Shown: positions 1 through 6,992 of the stretch, in pieces
Layout of the letters: each line of letters opens with the position of its first letter
How positions within the stretch are numbered: position 1 is the first letter of the stretch
Assembly (NCBI GenBank): GCA_004552515.1
Contig: SFOF01000063.1
Location: 1 to 10,353, forward strand
DNA length: 10,353 nt
Reading direction: 5' to 3'
DNA from: Clostridiales bacterium
GTDB lineage: Bacteria > Bacillota > Clostridia > Christensenellales > Aristaeellaceae
Position numbers and translations under genes: made by a program
The notes under the pieces: model-generated
What the model was told of the DNA's origin: nothing
Seen by the model: only the letters and a program-made list of their open reading frames with translations
Databases searched by the model: none

Positions 1-786
1 TTGTTCCGTTTATGGTTCATGGAAATGAAACGCGCCAGCGGTATGCGTTTTCCGCTGTCGGTACTGCTTGTCGCTTTTCTTTATATCATAGGCGGCATGG
101 ACAGGCTGAGCCAGGCCTGTATTTCTCATACAATGTCCCTTGTGGGCGATGTTTTGGGCGACGCGCAGCTCGCTCCCTGGATGGAGCTGCTCCCGGTGCT
201 GGCTCTGCTTCCATACGGCGCTTCACTCTGCGAGGATCGCGCGCAGAAGTATCATCAGGCGATCATCCTGCGCAGCGGCTACAGGAAATACATTGCGGTC
301 AAAGCCATCGTAGCCTGCACTGTGTCAGGGTGCGTATTGGCTCTGGGAGAAACGCTTTTCCTAATGATCCTGTTGTTGCTGCGCTCGGCGCTTCCCGCCG
401 CCCCGGAGTCATACTTCTCATGCGAGCCGTACCTCAAAGCCTGGGCGGACGGGGGGCGGTGGCTGCCCTTTTTCGCTTTCTTTGTCTGGCTGCAGTTTCT
501 CTATGGCATGATATGGGGCGCAGAGGCTGTATTCGTATCGGTATGGACGCGCGACCGCGCGCTGGTTTACGCCTCGCCCTTGCTGACAAGCAGCCTGCTG
601 AATGTTATATACAACCTGTTTGGCTGGGCGGGGGTATATGGCGTATCCATCGGCATAACACGGCAGCGTGGCTCCGCCGTGCTGCCGATACTGGCGCAGC
701 TGACGGGGCAACTACTCTTACCGACGCTCACGCTTCTGCTGGCCTATTTTCTTTTGATGCAAAGGAGGCTGGAGCGGCATGCGTAA
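1..786 (+). CDS. ABC-2 type transporter permease-like membrane protein (5' end uncertain)
   Basis: This is a 261-residue polytopic membrane protein, most likely one of two membrane subunits of an ABC exporter. Hydrophobic stretches lie at about residues 16-33, 62-76, 98-127, 153-181, 187-214 and 228-253, giving about six membrane spans. The polar segment at about 77-100, with the run EDRAQKYHQAI and several arginines, resembles the cytoplasmic loop of Bacillota ABC-2 permeases. The frame opens with TTG at the first base of the window, so the true start may be this TTG, the in-frame ATG at 19, or a codon further upstream; no ribosome binding site can be checked. It overlaps the next permease gene by 8 bp and shares an operon with the ATPase at 1643. 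The role is inferred from topology and neighbours, and the exported substrate is unknown. Confidence 0.72.
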   Translation: MFRLWFMEMKRASGMRFPLSVLLVAFLYIIGGMDRLSQACISHTMSLVGDVLGDAQLAPWMELLPVLALLPYGASLCEDRAQKYHQAIILRSGYRKYIAVKAIVACTVSGCVLALGETLFLMILLLLRSALPAAPESYFSCEPYLKAWADGGRWLPFFAFFVWLQFLYGMIWGAEAVFVSVWTRDRALVYASPLLTSSLLNVIYNLFGWAGVYGVSIGITRQRGSAVLPILAQLTGQLLLPTLTLLLAYFLLMQRRLERHA

Positions 787-1639
787 AAAAATAACAGCCG
801 CCGCGCGTTCCGTCGGGAATGCCTGCTTGGTTCTGTTGGCTGAGCCCTGCGCGCTGTTTGTGCTGGCAGGCCTGTCGATCAAAATGTTTGAAGGGCTGTT
901 TGGCTTCCACGCCGCGATGCGCGCTACGGGCGAAACGGTGCATGGCTTCGGACTGCTGGCACTGGAGTTTTCGCGTCCCTGGAGCAGTATTTTTTATCAT
1001 TTGGGGCTTGTCTTTCTGCTTTCAGGGCTGTTGGGAACAGACGAGAGCCTTTCGCAAAAGCTGCTCAGGGAGACCCGCGGCAGATGGATCATGATTCGCC
1101 TGCTGACGATCCTTTCTGTATGCATCGGCTATTTTGCGCTTGTGCAGTTCCTGCTTCTACTTATTTCTGGCGGCTGGAATTTCTCCGGCACATGGGACCG
1201 CTTGCTGGCCAGCATGGCCTCCGGTTACTCGCCAACGGACTTTACCTATGACGCCGCGCCGCTGATCGTATACGGCTTTTCCCCATGGACAGCCTGGGCG
1301 TATACGAGCATTATCGCGATCTGCGTTTGGTTTATCCTCGGCTGCCTCATGTTCGGAATGGCGCAACTCTGGGGACAAAATGCCGCCATCATGCTGGGCG
1401 GGTTCCTGTGCATATGGGATTACTTCGTTTACTGGTCATTGCCGGGAAGCTTTTACCTTTTCTCGCCGCTTTCATGGACAAAGCTGTCCATTATCGGGGA
1501 CCGCTTTGCTTCCGGCGGCGTCAGTCTGGGCTATGTGAAGACTACCATCCCGGCACTGCTGGCGATCTCGCTGGCGTTTGCGTTCCTCAGCGCATATCTC
1601 AAAAAAGAACTTGATTACAGCATACGGGAAGGGAGATAG
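779..1639 (+). CDS. Second ABC-2 type permease-like membrane protein
   Basis: This is a 286-residue integral membrane protein, probably the second membrane subunit of the same exporter. Hydrophobic segments appear at about residues 15-33, 70-86, 105-130, 172-195, 202-228 and 255-274. A positively charged loop at about 95-107 (KLLRETRGRW) precedes the third span, as expected for a cytoplasmic coupling region. The ATG start at 779 is supported by AAAGGAGG at 761-768, and it overlaps the TAA of the upstream gene, which implies translational coupling. The ATPase gene begins 3 bp after its stop. I see no motif that names a family or substrate. The ABC-transporter assignment rests mainly on the adjacent ATPase and on similar size and topology to the first permease. 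Confidence 0.72.
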   Translation: MRKKITAAARSVGNACLVLLAEPCALFVLAGLSIKMFEGLFGFHAAMRATGETVHGFGLLALEFSRPWSSIFYHLGLVFLLSGLLGTDESLSQKLLRETRGRWIMIRLLTILSVCIGYFALVQFLLLLISGGWNFSGTWDRLLASMASGYSPTDFTYDAAPLIVYGFSPWTAWAYTSIIAICVWFILGCLMFGMAQLWGQNAAIMLGGFLCIWDYFVYWSLPGSFYLFSPLSWTKLSIIGDRFASGGVSLGYVKTTIPALLAISLAFAFLSAYLKKELDYSIREGR

Positions 1640-1642
1640 ATC

Positions 1643-2245
1643 ATGACAGCGGCCATCGAACTCAACAACGTATCCAAAGCCTTTGGCGAAAAGCAAATCA
1701 TGAAGCATGTAACGCTCTGCCTGCAAGCAGGGAAGTGCTATGGTTTTCAAGGCGAAAACGGCTGCGGCAAGTCCGTGCTTTTCAAGTGCATCTGCGGGCT
1801 TGTTGCCTGCGACGAGGGAGAAATCCGGGTGCTTGGCAAGCGTGTGACAACGCGGGGGAGCCACGCCGGGCAGATCGGCGCGCTTATTGAAGCCCCTGCC
1901 TATCTGCCGCGTTTTTCGGGGATCAGAAACCTCATGATGCTATCATCCATCCAGGGAAGGATCACCAGGCAGGATGCGGAAAAGGCCATGGAAAAGGTAT
2001 TGCTTGATCCGAAGGAACGAAAAAGAGCAGGCAGCTATTCGCTTGGCATGCGGCAAAAGCTCGCCATTGCCGCCGCGATCATGGAGCATCCGCCTATCCT
2101 CATACTGGACGAGCCGTTCGAGCATCTCGACGCGCAGGGCCGCGCCGTCGTGCAGGCGCTGCTGAGCGACGAAACCAAGACGCGCCTGTGCATCGTCCAC
2201 GGGGAGGACAGCGTGCCGCGGGCGAACCGGCGCATTGCGATGTGA
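1643..2245 (+). CDS. ABC transporter ATP-binding protein
   Basis: This is a 200-residue nucleotide-binding subunit that would drive the two preceding membrane proteins. Visible motifs are Walker A GENGCGKS (37-44), a degenerate signature SLGMRQKL (133-140) in place of LSGGQ, Walker B ILILDEP (152-158), the D-loop LD (162-163) and the H-loop histidine His186. The Q-loop region reads GALIEAPAYLP (79-89), the form common in Bacillota peptide and antibiotic exporters, where Glu-x-Pro follows in place of the usual Gln context. All catalytic elements are present, so it should be active. It is shorter than the usual 220-240 residues because the protein ends about 14 residues after the H-loop. GGGAG at 1631-1635 supports the ATG at 1643. 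It is the last gene of its operon and is followed by a stem-loop terminator. Bacitracin-type efflux and lantibiotic immunity are possible roles but unproven. Confidence 0.93.
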   Translation: MTAAIELNNVSKAFGEKQIMKHVTLCLQAGKCYGFQGENGCGKSVLFKCICGLVACDEGEIRVLGKRVTTRGSHAGQIGALIEAPAYLPRFSGIRNLMMLSSIQGRITRQDAEKAMEKVLLDPKERKRAGSYSLGMRQKLAIAAAIMEHPPILILDEPFEHLDAQGRAVVQALLSDETKTRLCIVHGEDSVPRANRRIAM

Positions 2246-2296
2246 AAATGGGCCGCGCATGACGGGCGCTTCCGTCTGGCGGGATAAACGCTGAAT

Positions 2297-2335
2297 AAAA
2301 GCCCAGTTCGGTTTTTGAGCTGAACTGGGCTTTTT
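2297..2335. terminator. Bidirectional rho-independent terminator between convergent operons
   Basis: The arms GCCCAGTTC (2301-2309) and GAACTGGGC (2322-2330) form a perfect 9-bp stem around a 12-base loop. AAAA (2297-2300) on one side and TTTTT (2331-2335) on the other extend the pairing. This gives a T-tract in either direction, so it can end both the ABC operon (plus strand, stop at 2245) and the five-gene operon (minus strand, stop at 2373). Confidence 0.88.
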
Positions 2336-2372
2336 CGCATGGATTTGAAAGGGAGCAGCGCGCGGAACTGAT

Positions 2373-3347
2373 TTATCCTTCGAGGATGGTCTTGCGCTCG
2401 TGCTTCAGGCCTTCATAGAGCGTCAGGAAATCGGACTGCTTCAGGCCGGTTGCCGCGAGCATTTTCGAGTTGTCGTAGGCGCGGTTGAACAGGCGGGCGT
2501 AGCGCAGCTGCCAGATCGCGCCCAGGCTTTTTTCGGGATCGAAAGCGGGATCGCGGAAGCGCTGATAGCTCAGCTCGTCCACCCATTCGTAATTCAAGCC
2601 GAACAGCTCGTGATAGTATCCGGCGATTTCCTCCCAGGTGCGGCACTCCGAAGAGGTGACGTTGTAGTCCTCGCAGAGCGTCTTTTCGTTGAAGAGTATG
2701 CCGTAGAGCATCTTGGCCACGTCGCCCGCCCAGGTGAGCGAGGCCGGAATGTGCCGCGCGCCCTCGTAGAGCAGCACGGGCTTGCCGGAGCGCATATGGG
2801 GCAGGAGGATATTGCGCTCAAGGGTCAGCAGCTGGCAGCGCGTTTTGGAATAGGTGGTCGAAGGCCGGATGATCGTCCAGTTTTTGTATTTGCTGGCGCG
2901 CAGAGCGTCCTCGCTGCGGGCCTTGTACATGCAATAGTCGTCCGAAAAGAGCAGCTGCTCGTCGGTCGTCACGTCCAGCAGGCGGGGCGAGGACTCGCGG
3001 ATGGGGTTCTCCTCGTTGGCGAACACGCGGCAGGAGGAAAAGAAGAGATAGTGATCGGTGTTCTCCAGATACAGCGGGAAGGTCTTGCGGAAGGGGATCG
3101 AGTTGTACGTCATGAAGTCCACAATGCCGTCATAGCCGCTTTTGAGGATCGACCTGATGAACTCGGGGTCCTTCGCGTCCCGCGCGGAGATGTAACGAAG
3201 ATTTTCGGCGAACACCCGCGGCGCGAACAGACTCTCCGGCGCACATTCCTGATAAACGCCGTCCACCTGATAATCGGTCGCCGCGAACTTTTCCATCAGA
3301 TAGGTGCCCATGGCGCCGGTCGCGCCGATGACGAGAACTTTCTTCAT
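2373..3347 (-). CDS. NAD-dependent epimerase/dehydratase (extended SDR family)
   Basis: This 324-residue protein belongs to the extended short-chain dehydrogenase/reductase family, soluble enzymes that use NAD(P) to epimerise, dehydrate or reduce sugars and related compounds. The N-terminus has the Rossmann motif GATGAMG (residues 8-14). The catalytic region shows a Ser pair at 104-105 and the YxxxK motif YCMYK (Tyr138, Lys142), and RPSTTY (161-166) matches the usual post-catalytic RP segment. The C-terminal half, after about 190, would bind the substrate and does not tell me which one. The start at 3347 follows AAAGGAG and coincides with the M of MKKVLVIGATG; the frame stays open upstream, but that part is a shadow of the transporter gene. 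The start overlaps the stop of the upstream transporter frame as ATGA. It is the last gene of the operon, with a terminator about 40 bp downstream. Confidence 0.88.
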   Translation of the reverse strand: MKKVLVIGATGAMGTYLMEKFAATDYQVDGVYQECAPESLFAPRVFAENLRYISARDAKDPEFIRSILKSGYDGIVDFMTYNSIPFRKTFPLYLENTDHYLFFSSCRVFANEENPIRESSPRLLDVTTDEQLLFSDDYCMYKARSEDALRASKYKNWTIIRPSTTYSKTRCQLLTLERNILLPHMRSGKPVLLYEGARHIPASLTWAGDVAKMLYGILFNEKTLCEDYNVTSSECRTWEEIAGYYHELFGLNYEWVDELSYQRFRDPAFDPEKSLGAIWQLRYARLFNRAYDNSKMLAATGLKQSDFLTLYEGLKHERKTILEG

Positions 3348-4095
3348 GTGTTGCGCTCCTTTCCTGATAAAGACACGTTGTTGGCGAGACAGATGCCGCC
3401 GGCGATCAGCAGGAACGCCGCCAGATACTGAAGCCGCCACACGGATTCGCCCAGCAGCAGCGCGCCGAAGAGCGCCGCAAAGAGCGGCTCCGCAAACTTG
3501 ATGATGAACAGGCCGGACAGCCGCCCGCGCCGAACCAGCCGGTACCACCGGCAATAGCTCACGATGGACGCGGCGCAGACGAGCGCGAACAGTCCCCACG
3601 CGCCCGCGCCGGACGGATGCAGCCGCCCGCCCGCGATCAGGCCGGCCAGCAGCAGAATAAGCCCGCCGAAGAGCTGCGATACGCCCGTGGCGGCGATCGG
3701 GTCGATCTGATCGAGAACGCGCTTGCCGATGATATTCGAGATCACTGTACACAGCGACGCGCCGAGAATGAGCAGATCGGCTCCCTGCCAGACCAGCCGT
3801 CCGCCGCGCTTTTCAGGCCGAGATAGGTGCAGGCGTAATGCAGCACGACGGCGAACAGGCCGATGGACAGCACGCCTCGCCAGCATCCCTTCAGCGGGAT
3901 GAAGCGCGTTCTGCCGCTTGTCAGGAGGACAATGCAGATGGCCGCGCCGCAGACCGTGAACCGCAGCCCGGCAAAGAGCAGTATGCCGCCGGTCGTTTCG
4001 AGCGAGAACGCGCGATAGCCCAGCTTGACCAGCGGGAAGAGCGCGCCCCAGAGCAGCATGACGAAGAGCGCCGAAAAAATGTCCCTACGCTTCAT
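3344..4095 (-). pseudogene. EamA/DMT-family transporter, disrupted by an internal out-of-frame deletion
   Basis: Two overlapping frames together look like one drug/metabolite transporter. The N-terminal frame (4095 to about 3806) encodes MKRRDIFSALFVMLLWGALF and spans 1-3 up to HYACTYLGLKSA, then runs out of frame to a stop at 3742. The C-terminal frame picks up near 3806 with GGRLVWQGADLLILGASLC and encodes what look like spans 6-10, ending at 3344. Joined, they give about 250 residues, whereas family members are usually about 290-310 with ten spans. Spans 4 and 5 seem to be missing, so a deletion of roughly 150 bp explains the data better than a single-base shift. The start overlaps the stop of the upstream MDR gene by 11 bp (4085-4095), and the stop overlaps the epimerase start as ATGA. 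Before disruption it was probably the permease for the operon's substrate or product. An assembly error is the main alternative. Confidence 0.8.
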
Positions 4096-5068
4096 CGTCC
4101 ACCCGCAGCACGACCTTGCCGATGTTTTCGCCGCGCTCGAGGAGGGCGTGCGCCTCGGCGGCCTGCGCGATGGGCAGCACGCGGTAGATCATGGGGCGGA
4201 TTTCGCCGCTCTCAATCCTCGGCCAAACGTTTTTCACCAGCTCGGAGAGGATATACGCCTTGTATTCCGGCGCGCGATTGCGCAGCATACTGCCCGTGAT
4301 GTGCAGGCCCTTTGTCAGGAGCGGCCGCAGCGGCAGGTTCGTTTCCGTGCCCGCGAGCGTCGATATGACGATCCAATAGCCGCCGCGCGCCATATAGGGC
4401 AGGCTGCGCCCCAGCATGTCGCCGGACAGGCAATCCATGGAGACGTTGACCGGCGCGCCGCTCTGCTCCTCGCGCGCCAGCACATCCTCGACGCGCTCTC
4501 TTTCCGTGTTGACGATAATGTCCGCGCCCAGCGCCGCGATTTTCCCGGCGGCTTCGTCCGAGCGCACGGTCGTAATGACGCGCGCGCCGAACGCCTTCGC
4601 CAGCGGTATGGCCGCGCTCGCCAGGCCGGATTTGCCCGCCGGAATGAACGCGGTCTGTCCGGGCTGTAAATGTCCCTCGATGAACAGATTCAGATACGAC
4701 GTGGCGAACGCCTCGGGCAGCGCCGCCGCCTCGATCAGGCTTAAGCCCTTCGGAACGGGCATGAGCATATTTTCCTTCACTGCGGCATACTGCGCGTATC
4801 CGCCGCCGCCCAGCAGCGCGCACACGCGGTCGCCCGCGCGCCATTTCGCGACATTTTCGCCCGTCCTGACGATCACGCCCGCGATTTCCAGCCCCATCCA
4901 GGGCGGGCAGCCCGGCGGCGAGGGATATTTGCCCTGCCGCTGGAGAAGATCCGCGCGGTTGAGCGCCGCGGCGTGGACTTTGACGAGCACCTCGTCGTCG
5001 GCGATTTCCGGCGTGGGCACCTCGACCCAATGGAACGCGCCGCTCCTGTCGGTCAGCATGGCTTTCAT
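4085..5068 (-). CDS. Zinc-independent MDR oxidoreductase, quinone oxidoreductase/PIG3-like
   Basis: This 327-residue protein is a medium-chain dehydrogenase/reductase of the NAD(P)H:quinone oxidoreductase type. The GroES-like N-domain shows ALNRADLLQRQGKYPSPPG (residues 35-53), then MGLEIAGVI (58-66) and AGDRVCALLGGGGYAQYA (78-95), which match the PIG3/QOR branch. No catalytic-zinc Cys/His set is visible. The Rossmann part carries AGKSGLASAAI (144-154), an AxxGxxA variant of the usual coenzyme loop, followed by LAKAFGARVI. Members reduce quinones or alpha,beta-unsaturated carbonyls with NADPH. The start at 5068 (MKAMLTD) overlaps the stop of the upstream Gfo/Idh gene as ATGA. The stop lies inside the start region of the transporter gene. 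Length is normal for the family. The substrate in this pathway is unknown; a role on an enone formed by a dehydratase would fit but is inference. Confidence 0.9.
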   Translation of the reverse strand: MKAMLTDRSGAFHWVEVPTPEIADDEVLVKVHAAALNRADLLQRQGKYPSPPGCPPWMGLEIAGVIVRTGENVAKWRAGDRVCALLGGGGYAQYAAVKENMLMPVPKGLSLIEAAALPEAFATSYLNLFIEGHLQPGQTAFIPAGKSGLASAAIPLAKAFGARVITTVRSDEAAGKIAALGADIIVNTERERVEDVLAREEQSGAPVNVSMDCLSGDMLGRSLPYMARGGYWIVISTLAGTETNLPLRPLLTKGLHITGSMLRNRAPEYKAYILSELVKNVWPRIESGEIRPMIYRVLPIAQAAEAHALLERGENIGKVVLRVDDEA

Positions 5069-6060
5069 AGCGTCAACTCCCCTGTAATCTGCGTGAGAAC
5101 CTTCTGCACGCGCAATTCGTGCGCATAGGTGAACGGATTCTGCTTCGTGCCCTGCACAAAGTCGTAAAAATCGTGCATCATCGCGTCGTAACGGATATTG
5201 TCGGGCACGTCGGGCGCGTCGACGATTTTCTTCTGATCGGCGTAGGCGTTTGTCGCGATGGCCGTGTCCGTGTAGGTCATGGCGCATTTGCGCTCGATGG
5301 GCATGATCTGGACGGTGCCGCGGCTGCCCGCGACCGAGAACTGCCGCCGCCCCCAGCCGTTGACCTCGACCGAGGAGACGAACACCCGCGCCAGCGCCTT
5401 TTTGTAGGACAGCACGGCCAGCGTGAGATCGGGCACGTCCACGCCGTCCAGTCCCGTGCGGTGCAGATATGCGTCGCAGCTTTCCGGCTCGCCGAGGATG
5501 TAGACGATCAGATCGATCAGATGGCTGCCCAGAATGTACATGATGCCGCCGGGAAAGTGCCGGAGCCACTGCCGGTATTCCGGAGGATGGAACGTGCTCA
5601 TTTCGGCGTTGATGGAGTAGATTTCGCCCAGATCGCCGCGCCGGATATGCTCGATGCAGCTCAGGATCGCGGGATTGTAGCGGTACATATAGCCCAGCTG
5701 CACGGGAAGCTTCCTTTCCTCCGCGCATTTGAGCAGGCGGGCGTATTCCGCGAGCGTGCCGCTGGCCGGCTTGTCCATGTGGATGGGCTTGCCGCAGTCG
5801 ATGCACTTCTGCGCCGTGCGCGTGAGGTTCCATACGTCCGATTCGACGATGATCGCGTCGGATTTCGCGATCAGCTCGTCCTCGTCCAGGCGCGCAAGCC
5901 CCTCGTAGGCCGAAAGTCCGCCGCGCTTTTCCAGCCAGGCGGGGTCGCTTTCCGAATAGCCGACCACCTCGAACAATTCGGGAAATTTGCGCACACAGAG
6001 CATTTTGCCCTCGGCGTGGTTGTGGCCGATGCCGATCTGGCCGATTCGTATTTTGCTCAT
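5065..6060 (-). CDS. Gfo/Idh/MocA-family NAD(P)-dependent oxidoreductase
   Basis: This 331-residue enzyme belongs to the Gfo/Idh/MocA family, which oxidises or reduces hydroxyl groups of sugars, inositols and related compounds. The N-terminal Rossmann fold begins IRIGQIGIGHNHAEG (Gly10 and Gly12 in the dinucleotide turn). The family EKP motif appears as MDKP (95-98), keeping the catalytic Lys97 but with Asp for Glu. GYMYRYNP (123-130) and GGIMYILGSHLIDLIVYILG (171-190) match the family's central helix with the catalytic-type His180 and Asp183. A GTG at 6069 would add three residues, but GAGGTG lies 6 nt before the ATG at 6060, so I chose the latter. The start follows the upstream stop by 5 nt, and the end overlaps the MDR start as ATGA. 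Substrate not identifiable; carbohydrate or cyclitol dehydrogenase is the general expectation. Confidence 0.92.
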   Translation of the reverse strand: MSKIRIGQIGIGHNHAEGKMLCVRKFPELFEVVGYSESDPAWLEKRGGLSAYEGLARLDEDELIAKSDAIIVESDVWNLTRTAQKCIDCGKPIHMDKPASGTLAEYARLLKCAEERKLPVQLGYMYRYNPAILSCIEHIRRGDLGEIYSINAEMSTFHPPEYRQWLRHFPGGIMYILGSHLIDLIVYILGEPESCDAYLHRTGLDGVDVPDLTLAVLSYKKALARVFVSSVEVNGWGRRQFSVAGSRGTVQIMPIERKCAMTYTDTAIATNAYADQKKIVDAPDVPDNIRYDAMMHDFYDFVQGTKQNPFTYAHELRVQKVLTQITGELTL

Positions 6061-6065
6061 GCCGT

Positions 6066-6923
6066 TCACCTCATGCCGTTTTCGATATTCAGAAGCGCGC
6101 CGATGCCGTCAGTCATGCCCTCCGCGCCGTCGATGATTTGCCGCGCCGTAGCCAGATCGAGCTGCTCGGGCGTGTGATACGCGTCGTAATGATCGGCGCA
6201 GAACGCCACCGCGCCGCCCAGCAGCGGATTGATCAGCCGCGACAGCCGTCCCGCCGCGCCGTTGGCGTGATAGGCCACGGGCGTATGCAGCTCAAGCAGC
6301 AGCGGCATGGCGCGGATCGCTTCGAAGAGATCGCTGCGCGTCGCGGCGGTCGTCACGATTTTGATCACGTCCGCGCCGCGTTTTTCCAGATAGAGCGCCA
6401 GATCGCGCACGGCCTCGGCGGAAAGCGCGCAGCCGGTATGGCAGGAGAGCAGCACCTGAGCACCCTTTTCGTGAACGCGCTCGATCAGCGCGATCTGTTT
6501 TTCGATGATCGCCTCGTCCGTCACGACCTCCTTCGGCGCGCCCTGCGTGAAGGAGAAGTGGTCGTCGCCGTGAAAGGCGGCCTTGGACGGCAGGTCGAAG
6601 GTATAGCCCTGCATATCGATGCCCGCCGCGCCCGCGTCCACGGCGCGCAGCAGGCTTTCGGCGCGTTCGTCCTCGCTCAGTCCCGCGTCCCGCCAGTCGA
6701 GCGTCTGGTTGTAATTGAGCGCCAGCACGGGCCGGGGAGAAGAGCCGATGACGCGCGCGAGCGTCTCATCGTCGGTCTGATTCAGACAGGAAATGTGCAG
6801 ATCGATCATGTCCGCGCCGTGCAGCGCGCAGCTGCGGATGGCGGCGATTGCCTCGGCGGGATCGGCGCAGCGCACGGCGGCGGCCAGCAGCGGAGGATGC
6901 GTCAGATTGAGCCTTTTTCTCAT
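6066..6923 (-). CDS. Type I 3-dehydroquinate dehydratase-like protein (AroD-like fold, altered substrate site)
   Basis: This 285-residue protein resembles class I dehydroquinases, TIM-barrel enzymes that form a Schiff base with the substrate. The catalytic pair is recognisable as His162 in VLLSCHTG (157-164) and Lys188 in ADVIKIVTTAA (184-194), and the C-terminal GRLSRL (225-230) and Pro252/Gln254 match the family's GR-S-R and PGQ regions. Other parts differ: the usual IEWR near strand 2 is MIDLHIS (39-45), and the FTFR...EGG segment is replaced by LALNYNQTLDWRDAG (67-81). A longer loop rich in His, Asp and Phe (about 108-130) is also present. At 285 residues it is longer than the usual 220-255. 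The ATG at 6923 is chosen because GAGGTG (6930-6935) lies 6 nt upstream; ATG 6929 and GTG 6932 fall on or against that site. It is the first gene of the operon. I infer a lyase or dehydratase on a related but different keto compound. Confidence 0.78.
   Translation of the reverse strand: MRKRLNLTHPPLLAAAVRCADPAEAIAAIRSCALHGADMIDLHISCLNQTDDETLARVIGSSPRPVLALNYNQTLDWRDAGLSEDERAESLLRAVDAGAAGIDMQGYTFDLPSKAAFHGDDHFSFTQGAPKEVVTDEAIIEKQIALIERVHEKGAQVLLSCHTGCALSAEAVRDLALYLEKRGADVIKIVTTAATRSDLFEAIRAMPLLLELHTPVAYHANGAAGRLSRLINPLLGGAVAFCADHYDAYHTPEQLDLATARQIIDGAEGMTDGIGALLNIENGMR
6067..6072 (-). promoter_or_regulatory. Ribosome binding site deciding the Gfo/Idh start
   Basis: GAGGTG on the minus strand lies 6 nt before the ATG at 6060 and inside the last codons of the upstream gene. 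The flanking pattern ATGAGGTGA, five bases, then ATGAG is the same as at the first gene of the operon (site at 6930-6935), which supports choosing the internal ATG in both cases over the overlapping GTG. Confidence 0.7.
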
Positions 6924-6929
6924 GGTCAT

Positions 6930-6935
6930 CACCTC
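6930..6935 (-). promoter_or_regulatory. Ribosome binding site deciding the dehydratase-like start
   Basis: GAGGTG on the minus strand lies 6 nt before the ATG at 6923. The upstream in-frame candidates GTG 6932 and ATG 6929 overlap or abut this site and therefore are unlikely starts. Confidence 0.7.
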
Positions 6936-6943
6936 ATAATTTT

Positions 6944-6973
6944 ATCATAGCAGACGGCGCGGTGATCGGGCAA
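6944..6973 (-). promoter_or_regulatory. Candidate promoter of the five-gene operon
   Basis: On the minus strand a TTGCCC -35 element (6968-6973) is followed after 18 bp by TATGAT (6944-6949), five of six matches to the sigma-A -10 box. Transcription would begin near 6937, leaving only about 14 nt before the ATG at 6923, just enough for the ribosome binding site. The weak -35 box fits a promoter that needs an activator such as the divergent AraC protein; this is inference. Confidence 0.5.
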
Positions 6974-6992
6974 TAGACGCTGTGATGATTTG

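Noticed and set aside
2400..3431. 343-codon open frame on the plus strand
   Set aside because: It lies opposite the well-supported epimerase gene, has no ribosome binding site pattern or domain, and arises because GC-rich codons leave few stops on the other strand.
3348..3752. N-terminal extension of the epimerase frame up to 3752
   Set aside because: The sequence is Arg-rich and domain-free, overlaps the transporter in another phase, and the Rossmann motif with a good ribosome site begins exactly at 3347.
5069..5833. N-terminal extension of the MDR frame up to 5833
   Set aside because: It is a shadow of the Gfo/Idh gene; the family N-terminus starts at 5068 with the ATGA overlap.
5119..6177. 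352-codon open frame on the plus strand
   Set aside because: It is antisense to the Gfo/Idh gene, rich in Val, Arg and His as shadow frames of high-GC genes are, and matches no family.
6138..6950. 270-codon open frame on the plus strand
   Set aside because: It is antisense to the dehydratase-like gene and crosses the divergent promoter; there is no domain or start signal.
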